The notes: generated by a model from the letters alone, not told the origin. A stretch of 64,000 nt of DNA from Nematopogon swammerdamellus (GCA_946902875.1 OX336345.1:18383395-18447394), one strand, 5' to 3'; counted from the first letter of the stretch, positions 22,801 through 34,528 are shown. A program made the numbers and translations.

Positions 22801-25800
22801 AGTCACAAGCTCCTAAATACCAACTAAACCATAAGAGTTACACATGTACACATATTGATTTTATCCAAAACGGAAATTATATTTAAATTTTAATTATAGG
22901 TTTCAATATTTCAAAGAACATTTCTAAATTTCTAAAGAGAGGAAGATCATTTAAAATATTCATATATCTTGGTCACTCCTATTTTCAGTTAACTTTTGTT
23001 CTCTACCTACTCAGAATTATAAGCATAGTCTTTAACGGTAGGATCTATCCTCTAGTTAAATGATCAATAACGTTTGAATAACTGAAGTAGATCATGCATG
23101 AAAGATATTTTTTTCTATAGAACCCTCCATAATATGTGAACGGAGTTTGTGCTTGGTCGGATTATTGGATTTGTGGCTTGCGGTTCGGTCGGTCGGATCG
23201 GGAAGTGGAGAGCTCTGGTGAACTTTCTAACGCCAGTGTCTTTGCTTTCATTCCGGGCTTGTGTGCCATGTGTGCGTACGCGGCCCATATTAATCAAGCT
23301 TTCCACGTTTTAGTTCATCGATTATGAAAAATACTTCAATATTTGCAATATGTCTCAGTATTAAAAAACCGCCACAACACTCAAAATTGACACACAAATA
23401 TATAATTTAATTGATAAAAGCTCAATGCTATAAAGTTTAAATTTATGGAATGTTGTATTTTTTTTTTTCACGTTAGCGGCGCGGGCGCTGCGGTTCAACG
23501 CGGAGTCGTAATAAATTCAATATCACATGGTTGATGTCAAATGTTAGCAATTAATCTTTCAAACGAAAATCAAACCACACCTTCAGTTCGACACCTGTAA
23601 GTCAAATGGTAAACGAACTAAATAATTGCAAACTAAGAAGTCAACAAACATTGTTCGGCCAAGAAACTGGCTATTCGCTAGAATGAGCGACAAGTATTGA
23701 CAACCCGCTGGTCGGGACAAGTCTTGCAATGATAAACAGAATAGTTTATGTCGACGCTTCTGCAACCAGTGGACTGGACTGGAATGTCGCCCGCGATGTA
23801 CGCCTGTCTGTCTTTATGTTTACCTTCTATCTAGCGAGACTGGCTTTGAGATTGACCGAATGCCGCGTCCACGTGGAGCTGCAGTACGCATCTAGACTTA
23901 TTCATAAGTTGGTACGTGATGAATAAAATGCTTTTACTGATATGGGAATTGTTAAAATATGTTGGATCAAATCTTAACCAATTAGGAACTTCTTCGTTAA
24001 TACTTCATTATTTCTGACCACCCGAATGCAATCCTTAAAGTTGAATCTCGTAAGTCACATAGACGGACAATAATACAATTGAAAAATATACGGTCCAAGA
24101 TGACAAGCAGAATTCATGCAAAGAAAAAAAAGCTTTACTTACGTGTATACAGTGAGTAGCATCCAGCACTTCACTTGTGCGCCGGGAAGCCACGAGACGC
24201 AGCGACCATTGAGCGCACAATGTACATAATATGCACAATACACCATACCACCGCGGTGGTCGCTCGACAAGCAACGATCGCACTTGTCCAAGCGACGCTT
24301 CCGACCTCTACAGCACCTGTAGCCTCGTGTGGAGACGACCTGCTGCGTCCACCTTCATCACTATTCGCTTCTACTTCATCATTGTCTGTGACAATTTCAT
24401 TAGCCAGAACAGACCCAACTTTATCTACTTTGGTATCGACTGATTGCAGATTTCCTCGTATTCCGGTAGTAAACCTTTACTCATCCAAGCATCGGCTGCC
24501 ACGGTCCGAGCTTGGATTGAGTTCTTCGGAAGTATTGCAAAGGCTGACAAATGTAGACACTTCGGCGTATATGTAACCCAACATCCTCTTTCAGTTTTTA
24601 GAACCAGATTTAATTTGAAATTTAATAAAATTAATCCGAGGATTCGTTTCAGATTTACTTTTAAAGAATAAGATCCACTTCATATTTGCGGTCAACCATT
24701 TTCGGCATCTGTAACAATAAGAAATTAATTTTAACAATCGTAAAGTGCACACATTTATAAACTGCTTTATAAACTTGCATTTATAAGATGCTTCTAACTC
24801 GAAGCCTTCACAAAAAATCTAAGGTGTTTAAACAAAAGCGGGTTCTAAGTCGAGCACCATAAATAAATCACACCTGCAGAATTTATCACAAGCGGTCCGT
24901 GCACAGCGCACCGATACCACCTTTTTTCGTATTTCCCAAAAATCGTATCTACAAAATTCAAGACGTCAAACAAAACGGACGGACACACGCAGCCCACGCG
25001 GCCCTACATTGTGCAACATCACAAAACAAAAATTGCTAAACAATGCCATTGCCCAGAATTGAGGTGTTCATTATTGTCGGTCGCATTATTCCCGAGTCAT
25101 TCTCAGCGGCGAGCGAGGTTGAAAAAAAGCGAAAAAGCAGGTAGGGAAGGAATATTTTTTGCAGCGGTGGCGGAACTTATTATTCGGGATTTATGTCACT
25201 TTTTTGTGTCGTCCAAGCTAATTATTGTTATCTGCTTCCTATTCAACGTCTTCGGATTCGAGTCGGTTCGCTGCTAGATAATAGAATTACTTATATTTCT
25301 AACACCTCAACTTGAAAGATTCAATTGAGTTCTGTATGTACCGGTGCGCGTTTTGGCAGGGTATTGTGAAGTCGGACAAAGAGGTTTGGGTTAAGAAGCG
25401 CGTCTATATTTACTTTGTTCTCTTAATAAAGATAACTTGGTCAATGATTGGTTCTCTCTTGTTACTTCTAGTGGTGCTACTGTATTTTACTCACTGCTAT
25501 TGTCATAATTATGGATTCATATTTTAACGTTTTGCCCTTCCGTTACATTTTGTGCCATTGACATTTATTCATTAATGCCACGGAACAATTCTTCGTGCCA
25601 TGCAAGGTGATAGATAACGGTATTTTTTATTTATTTTTTTTTTATTTGGCGACTGTTACTTTAAGACACTTTGGACAGTGTGTATATTGAGGATTAGCGG
25701 ACAGTTATGGTCATTTGAAAAATCCTGACTAAACGCAAAGAAAACACAAACAAAAAAATAACAACAATAAAAACATAAACACACATAACTGGGATATTTC

Positions 25801-27339
25801 GGAACATTTGGTTGCGAAGACAACTCTTACTTGTTATATCAAACCAAAACCATTTTACGTTTTGAATTTATAAAATGTTTTCAAGTACTTATAGTATAGG
25901 TACCCATTCATTGTTTCTTGCCTATGCAAGAAACACTGATTGAAAGATTAGTGTTCAATGGTTTGCTTGTAGTTTACTCCACTGACATCAAATTATATTC
26001 AAGAGTAATAAAGTAAATAATATTACATTTTATTAATGCCACAAGGGTCGCAAGGGTCACATGTGTCGCAAGGGTGAACTTATTGACTTATGTAATGTAT
26101 TCCAGACAAGCGGTGGAGCTACAGCTTTACGTGGAATCTGAAGAATGAAGTATGAAAAACAATTCTAGAGAAAGTAGTTCTGGTATGTGTAAGTTAGATA
26201 TTATGTTCAAATACGACCAGGAATTGTATTTTCGACAGAACAAAATAATTCCAACCTAGTTTTCAAGCTGCACTCAAGAGGCCTTACTGCCCGCTGCAGC
26301 CGCAGTCGAAGCTCGCATTCAGAACAATGCGCCACAAAATTCGCCAAACCGCAGAGCATGAGAAATCCAAGATCACCCGCCGGCGAGCTCAAAGCGACAT
26401 CATAATAAAAAACTAAATTTAGAACAAGAGAAAAATTTTATTATTTCATCCAACAAAGTAGAAAGCCATTTACAATAAATCACTTTGAGTGCCTCTTCGC
26501 CGTTGCCCTGACCACTGCGAGGCGCAAAAGGGTGATTTCTTCGATGCATAAATAACCATTTCTGTTCAATGCTCGGGTTCCAGTCCAGGTAAGCTTGAGA
26601 TGAGACGCGCCGTCGGTTCAGTCAGTCAGAAGTAATGATTGCTTGTGTCTGGAAGACTACTGTCGATGGACATACGGACGTGTGTGCAAACAGTCGCTGT
26701 CTCAATTGTCTCAACTCCATCGAGACTTTCAGCACTTAATCCAGATTATCGTCTGTCAATCAGCATTACAATAATACCGTTAATTATGTCTGTCTTCTTC
26801 CTGTCGTATACTTTGACTTGTTATGTCCTTCATACTACCTACTACCTACTCTAGGTACTATCTATCCTAAACATGATGATTAATTGAAATTACGATAATT
26901 ACTGAACATTCGTGCAAGCCCATTTTTTCCATACATTCATTTCAATTATTCAAACTTACATTATTTTATCATCAGACAATTTGAGATTCAAAGAAAATTT
27001 TATCACTCATGAGTTGCTTTATCGCCATAACTAAACCGCATGCAAACTTGTGTCAATATATTGTATTCAGATTAATAAAATGCATTCTGTCTTTAATCCA
27101 ACGGATCTAAACCAAAATCATTTTCTTATATCCCAACAGCGTATCTAAATCAACAACCTCAACGCAGCGAGACAAGATATATAAAACTAGCCGTTCGTGA
27201 AATGACATCCGATGTCGGGGCAATAAAAGCGGATGATGACGCTACAGATTTCAATACAGCCACCCCGGTCGCATACTTCCGTTTCCTCGTGCAGTTCGCG
27301 ACCGCGCTTGCTGAAATGAGTACGGGTTTGGCGTTAAGT
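22801..27339. other. 4.5 kb without a recognised gene or complete transposon
   Basis: There are moderately GC-rich islands at 23130-23330, 24150-24550 and 25080-25170 with overlapping frames on both strands. At 24128-24144 the minus strand reads CACTGTATACACGTAAGTAA, a good 5' splice donor, with an open minus frame upstream (24145-24283, ending RRTSEVLDATHCIH). This could be an exon edge of an unknown host gene, but there is no protein I recognise. A small repeat of AAGGGTCGC/AAGGGTCAC lies at 26043-26080. Confidence 0.3.
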
Positions 27340-27350
27340 ATATGGATTCA

Positions 27351-28422
27351 CTCCGACTCAGTTGAAAAATGGGCTGTCGAAAACTCCCTCCTGAGGTGCA
27401 GAATCGACCACCGCTACATCGAGGTACTCCGAAATCTGTATCGGTCCGCGACGATGACTGTGAGGCTCCACGAAAATACCCAACCCATCCCCCTTAGTAA
27501 GGGCGTAAGACAGGGGGATTTGATCTCACCCAAGCTCTTCACGAACGCATTAGAAGATGTGTTCAAGACGCTTGAGTGGGACAACATGGGTATCAACGTG
27601 AATGGAGATCTTCTCAGTCATCTGCGCTTCGCCGATGACATTGTCCTTCTGTCAAATTCCCGAGATCAGCTTCAGACCATGCTGGAAGACCTCTATACAG
27701 CGTCGATGAAGGTGGGTCTGAAGATAAACCGGGACAAAACCAAGGTCACGGCGACCGAGGTTATGACGGGAGGACAAATCGTTATTGACGGAGAAGTGAT
27801 CGAACAGGTTGAACAGTACGTATGTATATCTCGGTCAAATTCTGCGGCTTGGTAGACAAGGTCTGCTAAAGGAGGTCGAGAGACGAATTCAACTGGGTTG
27901 GGCTGCCTTCGGAAGGTTGAAATTCGCCCTGAGGTCTGATCTTCCGCAAAATTTAAAAACCCGTATATATGACCAGTGTGTCCTCCCGATTATGACGTAC
28001 GGGTGTGAAACGTGGACGCTGACGGTCGGTGTTGTCCAAAGGTTGAAAGTTGCCCAGCGAACAATGGAGCGAGCCATGCTGGGAATAACGCTACGTGATA
28101 TGGTGCGTAACGAGGCAATCCGCCGACGCACCAAAGTAGTCGATATTGGATACCGGGTGGCTAAGCTCAAGTGGCAATGGGCTGGGCACGTCAGCCGAAG
28201 AGACGACGACCGGTGGAGTAACCGTGTCCTACACTGGCGGCCGTGGACAGGAAAACGGAGTGTGGGAAGACCACCCGCCAGGTGGGACGACGACATCAAG
28301 TACTTCGGCGGAAAGCAGTGGTTCCGTACCGCTGAAGGCCGTGAGGACTGGAGGAAAATTGGAGAGGCGTATGTCCAGCAGTGGACGCTTACACGCTGAC
28401 TGACTGACTGACTGACTGACTG
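27351..28422 (+). mobile_element. RTE-clade LINE, 5'-truncated, with 11-bp target duplication
   Basis: The insertion is bounded by ATATGGATTCA at 27340-27350 and again at 28423-28433, an 11-bp target site duplication. It begins within the reverse transcriptase domain and ends with a (TGAC)n tail directly after the stop codon, as is usual for this type of RTE element. About two thirds of a full element (endonuclease and N-terminal RT) is missing through 5' truncation. The clean duplication and nearly open frame indicate a fairly young copy. Fragments of the same 3' end lie at 19750, 45199 and 55338. Confidence 0.93.
27354..28399 (+). pseudogene. RTE reverse transcriptase, C-terminal part, one frameshift
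   Basis: This would copy LINE RNA into DNA at the target nick. Reading from DSVEKWAV, the motifs appear in order: SKGVRQGDLISPKLF (finger/palm), LRFADDIVLLS with the catalytic FADD, GLKINRDKTKV (thumb side), then YGCETWTL, LKWQWAGHVSRR and RSVGRPPARWDDDIK, and the end EAYVQQWTLTR. The frame is broken once at about 27823, where a 4-bp duplication (TGTA) shifts VEQYV into the next frame; without it the two parts join as one RT. The 51 codons in front of DSVE belong to flanking DNA and are not part of the element. The endonuclease is absent, so it cannot move by itself. Confidence 0.92.
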
Positions 28423-28433
28423 ATATGGATTCA

Positions 28434-28768
28434 GAATGTGCAAGTCAATGTTGTCTTGTTCAAACGAAACCTGTTTTAAATTTCGTATCACAATACGTAT
28501 TTCACGTATCTAGTGTGCTTTATTCTTTATTCATAATTCGTATGGTAGTACCCTACGCTTGAATTTGTCCTGTTTAGTATTTATGTTTAGCTGGCGCTCA
28601 ATAAATGTTATGGTATGTATCTAAATCGGACTACTTACTTATTATTCCTTAAAGGAGTGAACGAAAGGGAGGTCAGACGTAAGTAGATTTTTTTTTACTA
28701 TTATAATCGATAAAAGTTTAAATAAACATTTTACGGAGCAATTAAAGCGTTAATAAACATTAGATTTT
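28434..28768. other. No recognisable feature
   Basis: AT-rich flank of the RTE insertion. Confidence 0.35.
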
Positions 28769-28925
28769 GAAACGGCTATATAAATAGTTCGTGTTTTCCG
28801 TCCAGTTCACTGTAGCCGTCACGACCAAAAAGGAAGCACTGACACGGCACCCAGTTCACCGATGTGTTATGGGCTGACATTACGAATGTTGTTGTTGTAG
28901 ATGATGTAGCCAACCTCAACAGTTA
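28769..28925 (+). mobile_element. Composite SINE, copy D (3' half)
   Basis: Contains the GAAACGGCTAT, TTCGTGTTTTCCGTCCAGTT, GGAAGCACTGACACGGCACC and GGTGTTATGGGCTGACAT-like blocks with a GTTGTTGTTG expansion before GTAGATGATGTAGCC. The 5' head and the normal 3' tail are lost. Confidence 0.85.
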
Positions 28926-28928
28926 ACA

Positions 28929-29036
28929 TTTTTTTTTATGTAAACCAGCATGGGTGGCTGTGCCGAGAGACTCGCGAAACCACGCTCAGTTAGGTGCCAT
29001 GCCAGCAGATTTGCGGACTGTTGATGTTTGTAATGA
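28929..29036 (-). mobile_element. LINE family C, 3' end fragment
   Basis: It matches 40144-40200 in reverse: CTCGCGAAACCA, TTAGGTGCCATGCCAGCAGA and TTTGCGGACTGTTG. It abuts copy D of the SINE and has a T run (28929-28938) where the tail of a minus-strand element would be. Confidence 0.65.
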
Positions 29037-29347
29037 TTTGTGAATGTTTGGACATAAAAAAATTACTATTACGCATCACAACACATTAATTTGGCTCAAG
29101 GTCGTAAAATCAACCATGTTGTGAAAGCCTCTTTGGCTTTTAAAAATCCGTACTTATTTTGGGACTGTACTACAGTTGTCACGAACTAAACAGGGAAACG
29201 GAAGCACGCGCCCGGGGCTTCCCGCGGTCCGCGCGCCATCTCGACGAGACGAAGGCGAGAAAAGTGCTGATGCACGTGAAAATAGAGGCCAATAAACGGA
29301 AGCTGGGGATGAATACAGTGTAGAAACTATGTATATGTATTACTAAT
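29037..29347. other. No gene; GC-rich patch
   Basis: 29205-29260 is GC-rich (GCCCGGGGCTTCCCGCGGTC) with no identified element. Confidence 0.3.
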
Positions 29348-29355
29348 GCTTGTAT

Positions 29356-29647
29356 CACAGAGCATCAAATACCTACCGCGCGCGCCCCCTACTAGAGGCG
29401 CCCTAAGCGATGATATTTGAAACCCAAAAACTACAATCAGTGCTGCTAGCGCTTCGTATGTGTGTGTGTGCTAGTATCGACACTACACACAAAGAGGAGC
29501 AAGTTACGCACACGCACAAAACAAATGCACACGCACAACACACATATGTAAGTCATAGGCCACGCCCACAGGCTTCAACGGCGTTGTAGATAAATCGCGC
29601 TCAGGGCGCCTCTAGGAGGGGCGGGCGCGCGCATTTGATGCTCTGTG
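29356..29647. mobile_element. hAT-like MITE with 8-bp target duplication
   Basis: The terminal inverted repeats are CACAGAGCATCAAAT and its exact complement. They extend imperfectly for about 55 bp on each side (GCGCGCGCCC, CTAGAGGCGCCCT). The flanks GCTTGTAT (29348-29355 and 29648-29655) are identical, an 8-bp duplication as made by hAT (also P and some other) transposases. The interior has a CACACG/TGTGTG-rich middle and no frame. Confidence 0.9.
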
Positions 29648-29655
29648 GCTTGTAT

Positions 29656-30718
29656 AGTGTCGGAACAGATTTCGGAAGAATTCTTAATGACTAAAATGAA
29701 GGAATTATTCGTTCATTCACTCACTAAAATTATTCATATTCATTAACTATTTGGTAATGAATGACATATTTTATTTTATTGCATTAAACGTAGACACGTT
29801 CCATTGTATTGAACTATTATATAGAATCCCATTTTATTATTATAATGTAAGTACATACTTTATTTATTTATTTTAACAATATTAATATTGCATTTTATTG
29901 AATTTTTTTTTTGTCTTCTGTATTATCTTATTAATTCGCTAATTACTATATATGATGTTTTGGGTAACTCTGTAAGGTCATGTATAATAATTATAAATAA
30001 ATAAATAAATTAGTTGAAAGTATTTTTTGCTTCTAGTTTTTCGTTTTAACTTATATATTTTAATCTGCGTTCAAATGTGGCTAGGTGATAATTAGATGAT
30101 AGGCAATATAGATAGATGTTACAGAAATTCACCTCACATGTGCATATACAAAAATTATGTAACATTTTCGGGTACTTTTTTATTTTTAGCAATACATTTA
30201 TTTCTGCTTCTTCTTATTTCCTTAGTTAATTACCCACTTACTTACATCCTCAGGAAGGCTCAACTAAACTCCATTTATAGGCTTATCCTAGTAATACGTA
30301 TTACTTTCACTAAGAATAAATATATTATTCTCTTCTATATCTCCCTACAAATGGGCCACAGTAAGCAAAATAATTCATGAAACAGTTTTCTCGTCCGACT
30401 TTTTCGCTTTTGATTCATTCTGGGCCACTAGTTTCATTAATCTAAGTATATTCTCGTATTTCTAAGTAATTTATTTTTCCAGCCGACTTAACGAAAATAT
30501 TTTTCTCAACGCTATGAATATTTAGCGGCAGAATCTATCGACTTTCGGCCAACTAGAGAATACCAAATACGGTCTAAGTATTTCGTTTCGTATTTTCTTT
30601 CATCACGCAAATACCTACTTTAGTGAGTTTATATTTTAATTAGAGAGATGTAAAGTCGAAATGAGAGTAAAATCTAGCTTAGAACGAAGAATAAGAAAAA
30701 TTATTCCTGTTTGACATC
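29656..30718. other. No gene recognised; AT-rich
   Basis: Low-complexity AT-rich DNA with TAAATAAATAAATAAAT at about 29996. The frame at 30096-30380 is hydrophobic but has no family motif and is probably fortuitous. Confidence 0.3.
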
Positions 30719-31063
30719 GTGAAAAACCGGCCAAGTGCGAGTCGAACTCGCGCACCGAGGGTTCCGTATCGCCATGTCATGGTCAGTGCCACTCACGCCA
30801 TATTAGTTAAAATGCTTCATACTTTTTCGGTAGATGGCGCGCATACACTTTTTAGTTTCCTGTATGGGGACCCCGTGAATTTTTTAAATTTTTCTTATTT
30901 TTATTATTTGTTGTTTTATCGCCCATAACACTTATTCTGTGAAAATTGCAACGGGTTACCTATTACGGTTCAAAAGATACAGCCCTCGGACAGACGGACA
31001 GACAGACAGACGGCGGCGTAGGCTTAGTAATAGGGTCCCGTACGACGGATACGGAACCCTAAA
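30719..31063 (+). mobile_element. Repeat G, copy G2 (complete)
   Basis: Runs from AAAAACCGGCCAAGTGCGAG to GATACGGAACCCTAAAAAG without interruption, with the subterminal GAGGGTTCCGTA / TACGGAACCCTA pair and a (CAGA)n stretch. Very similar to G4 at 48082. Confidence 0.9.
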
Positions 31064-31093
31064 AAGAACACCTCTCCTCGCGAAATCACGTCG

Positions 31094-31453
31094 TCAGCCT
31101 CGGTAGCTCAGTGGTGCGGTCGGTCGACTTTCGGCATCTTTCGGTCGTGATTTTATATATATACCTACACACCTGGGCGCGGTCAGTACATGGATGGGTG
31201 ACCGCTCGACCGTTCGAGGCTGACCGTGGTTCGCATTCCACGTAAAACTGTAGGTCCCTTCCCTTTTTTTACCTTACTATGTGGTAGGGTTTAACCCGTC
31301 CGGGTTGGTACGAAAGAACGGCTATGTAAATTCAGTGTAGTCGGCACGACCGAAGGGAAGCACTGACATGGCACCTAGTTCACCAAGGTGTTATTGGCTG
31401 ACATCACGGATGTTGTAGGTGATCTAGCCAACCGTATCAGTTTCCATAAAAAA
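31094..31453 (+). mobile_element. Composite SINE, copy E (full length)
   Basis: Head GCCTCGGTAGCTCAGTGGTG includes a good tRNA A box. After a TA-rich spacer come CCTGGGCGCGGTCAGTACAT and GGATGGGTGACCGC, which resemble the 3' half of 5S rRNA, then GGTTCGCATTCC (B-box-like), the body and TTTCCATAAAAAA. AAAGAACAC occurs about 20 bp before the head (31063-31071) and right after the tail (31451-31459), a possible target duplication. It sits directly downstream of G2. Confidence 0.92.
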
Positions 31454-31510
31454 GAACACACTGAATTAAGGTCTGTCAAAACTGCTATGAAATCAATACC
31501 ACAGTGGTGC

Positions 31511-31955
31511 ACTTTCCGTGCAGTTCAATGTAGCCACCATGACCAAAATGGGAAGCACTGACGTGGCACCTAGTTCACCGAAATGTGATAAACTGATATT
31601 ACTTTTTTTTTCTTTTTAAGTACCGGCCCCACACGGTCGTAAAAGGCGAAAGGGATATTGACAAGATGCCGTGCTAAAGGGCGACAGGCTCGCCACCTCT
31701 CACCTTGGCACGGTACTTCCACCGCGTCATGCAGCAGGTGGGTCTTCGTGCCTTACTTGCTGCTTGATCGATTGAATCTTGTTCGAACACTTTGCGAAAC
31801 GTGGTGGTCGGTTTTGTGCTGTAATTTACCAGAGTTCTTGCGCACAACACCGATTACTCTGCTTACCCCGATTGTCGGGATTAAGCGTGTGTTATATGTA
31901 TGTATGTATGATATTACGGGTGTATTAGGCGACCATGTGTTGTTTAAAAAAAAAA
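31511..31955 (+). mobile_element. Composite SINE, copy F (3' part), split by U2
   Basis: 31511-31602 holds the body from TTTCCGTGCAGTTCAATG to AACTGATATTAC; 31911-31955 continues as ATATTACGGGTGTATTAGG up to an A run. Together they give the usual SINE 3' half. The gap is filled exactly by retroposon U2, so the SINE was there first. Confidence 0.85.
31603..31910 (+). mobile_element. Retroposon U, copy U2, with 5' inversion and target duplication
   Basis: TGATATTAC occurs on both sides (31594-31602, 31909-31917). 31603-31636 is the U 5' end in reverse (CTTTTTAAGTACCGGCCCCA). From 31637 the element runs forward from CGTAAAAGGCG to a (TATG)n tail. The order fits twin-primed reverse transcription with loss of about 35 bp at the switch. 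Confidence 0.85.
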
Positions 31956-32040
31956 TTTCATCCATTTATAGCCAACGTGGGCATGTACCAACTAAAGTAA
32001 GACTTAAGCAAATAACCTCTACCATTGTATTTCAGAATCC

Positions 32041-32613
32041 TCCCCTAACTTGTGTAGATAATATAGAAAACACTTCTGGAAAAATCTCGAATTTCGTCGA
32101 AACGTTTCTCCCTAAAGAGAAAAATCAATTAATTTGAAATTATAAATTTAATAAAGTTTAATTTTAATAAAAATAATTTTAAAATTTAAAAAAATATATT
32201 TTAATGTAGGGGTTAAAGTATATTAGATTAAAAAAAAAATTTTAAATTTTATAGTTAATTATTATTGTAAAATAATTTTTAAATAACTGAAAAATATTTT
32301 TATAAAGAAAGTAAATTTAATTTATTGTGACCCAGAACTCCCTCACATACAGCAAAAACTAAAAATACCATTAAGAAATATAGATTAAAATTAATATTTA
32401 TTAAAAAAATAAAAAATAAAATTAAATTCTTAAAACTATAAATTCTAAACTTAATAAAACAATTAGTAAATGTTTATACTTAGAAATATAAATTAAATTG
32501 CCAATTATAAATATATATATAGGTAAACACAATATCCCCTAACTTGTGTAGATAATATAGAAAACACTTCTGGAAAAATCTCGAATTTCGTCGAAACGTT
32601 TCTCCCTAAAGAG
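32041..32613 (+). repeat. 79-bp perfect direct repeat around a 415-bp AT-rich insert
   Basis: 32041-32119 and 32535-32613 are identical (TCCCCTAACTTGTGTAGATA at the start, TTTCTCCCTAAAGAG at the end). Between them lies a strikingly AT-rich segment unlike the repeats themselves, with no coding motif. The ends are not TG...CA, so these are unlikely to be ordinary LTRs. Confidence 0.95.
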
Positions 32614-33399
32614 TTACACAAACGGAGTAGGTGCACGTTTCGCAAAATATTAGCACATCTATTTTGGCCGCCGCCGCCACTTCACTACGGTATCGCATTC
32701 AATTTGTCTGTCTGTCTGTCTGTCTCTATTTTGCCGGTTATAAAACCATTCGGTTAATTGAAAATACTTAGGAAAAAAAATATATAGTGAAACTGGAAAA
32801 AAAAAAAGTTTTTAAATTAGTTCCGGAAATCGAATGCCTCTATATAAGTGCATACTTAATGTATAACATTATTACATCACAATTATATCTAATTGGTGTG
32901 CTGGAAAACATTGTTTTATGACAATGAACACACCCATTCGTTGGAATTGGCTAATTTCTATAATGTTTAATCGAGAAAAGGATGGTACGGCCGTGTTGCT
33001 CGACTTGGCGGGGGCACTGCCGTGCCACCATATTTGTATGAACTGTATGTATTTTTATCCAAATGTTAATTTTAATAAATCAATAAATAACATCTGTGTA
33101 CCTATCTGAAGTAGAAACTACTGGAATTTATATTCTGCCATAATGCATATTTCATTCAATTCTAAAATAATTTTCTAAAGACAACACCTTACGAAGTATA
33201 TAAGTATGTATGGATAGTATATAAGAGTTGAAGAACATTACACTATTTATTTTTCTTATTATATACATGTAAGGATGTAGGTATATTAGTTGTATGTATC
33301 TACATATGTACAATTTGTCCATGTAAGTTATGTTTTTACGGTCCATTCTTTAGTACTGCAATGTCCGCCCCTACGCGTTTTCCACATTGCATAGGTTAG
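32614..33399. other. No gene; one GTCT microsatellite
   Basis: Contains (GTCT)n at 32708-32724 beside TTTTGCCGGTTATAAAACC, which recalls Helitron or G-repeat interiors. The rest is AT-rich. Confidence 0.3.
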
Positions 33400-33475
33400 T
33401 TCGTGAAGAATGCCGCAAGGCATTAAACTCACCTCTTGTGACCCTTTTATACAATGGTGTACAATAAAGTATATA
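33400..33475 (+). repeat. Probable LINE 3' untranslated end
   Basis: GTGAAGAATGCCGCAAGGCA, TTAAACTCACCTCTTGTGACC and TACAATAAAGTATAT have the form of an insect LINE 3' UTR: a short GCCGCAAGGC hairpin followed by a polyadenylation-like AATAAA. Confidence 0.5.
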
Positions 33476-33982
33476 TTCATTACATTTCAACACTTTAATT
33501 CAGTATGTGTTACGTTTCAAAACATGCCACATAGAATGCACCTATTCCCGAAATAGTGCAATAATAATTCACGTCGCTAAACTTTTCAGTCGAAGTCACG
33601 TTTTACAAAAATATCTCACTGGAAACTTTGGGGCTGACTGCGCGCTTGTCCCCCTCCCCCTCCCCCGCGCCGCTACATCCCAGCTACCCCTTACCAGCGA
33701 GAGCAAGCGGGATCCGTCCCTACGCTATCCAGAGCGTCCCGTGTCTGGGAATTCGGACATAACCCGGTTATTACGTTTTTTAGCAATTCAACAAACACTG
33801 ATGGATGTGTAAATACATGCACACAAGCATGCATGGCTGCATTTCATGTGTCATGCATTCATGTATGTGAAAACAGATATGGCAAGAAGTGGTGACGTTA
33901 ATCAGCTGAGTTTCGTGTTTTGTTTGTGATTTAACATATATGGCTGAAATAATAGGATCATAATATATGATATTATAATTAA
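33476..33982. other. No gene; CT-rich patch
   Basis: 33648-33672 is a pyrimidine-rich run (CCCCCTCCCCCTCCCCCGCG). The frame at 33507-33812 is not recognisable. Confidence 0.3.
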
Positions 33983-34313
33983 TACATACATACACATACA
34001 TATCACACACGCCGAATCCCGACAATCGGGGAAAGCAGAGTAATCGGTGTTGTGCTGTAATAACTTTGGTCAATTACAGCACAACACCGACCACCACGTT
34101 TCGCAAAGTATTCGAACAAGATTAAATCGATCAAGCAGCAAGTAAGGCACGAAGAACCACCTGCTGCATGACTCTGTGGAAGTACCGTGCCAAGGTGAGA
34201 GGTGACGACCCTGCCGCCCTTTAGCACGGCATCTTGTCCCTTAGTCGCCTTTTACGCCATGCATGGGGAGAGATGCAGTGGGGATATTCTTTTTAAGTAC
34301 TTACGCCACACGG
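33983..34313 (-). mobile_element. Retroposon U, copy U3
   Basis: Minus-strand copy with the TACATACATA tail at the left, ATCCCGACAATCGGGG and CGACCACCACGTTTCGCAAA in the body, and CTTTTTAAGTACTTACGCCA near the 5' end. TTATAATTAA before the tail and TTATAATCAA shortly after the other end may be an eroded target duplication. Confidence 0.85.
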
Positions 34314-34528
34314 TACTGTTATAATCAATGCCCTCTATTTTTGTCAATTAGGCCGAGTTTCTATCGAAAATGTTGCGAATCTTTAACACATTTCGTATGA
34401 TATGTGTTAAGATCTCAAAATGTGATCGTCTCTCTAATATTACAGATTTTTTGAGTAACAAATTTTATTACGAACATAATTTGACAGTTTTTCGGATATT
34501 ACACATGTGAAACCTACTTCCTTCATTT

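Noticed and set aside
24175..24576. 133-codon Ser/Thr-rich frame as a gene
   Set aside because: Overlapped by open frames in other phases and unlike any protein I know; GC-rich composition alone can keep it open.
27202..27353. N-terminus of the RTE protein frame
   Set aside because: The target duplication at 27340-27350 shows that these codons are flanking DNA; no RTE motif occurs before DSVEKW.
30096..30380. Hydrophobic 94-codon frame as a membrane protein
   Set aside because: Low-complexity AT-rich DNA with no motif, no splice context and no codon-bias signal.
32120..32534. Nuclear copy of mitochondrial DNA
   Set aside because: Base composition would fit, but I could not recognise any mitochondrial tRNA, rRNA or protein segment.
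32041..32613. LTR retrotransposon with 79-bp LTRs
   Set aside because: Ends are not TG/CA, there is no primer-binding or polypurine tract, no frame, and 79 bp is too short for usual LTRs.
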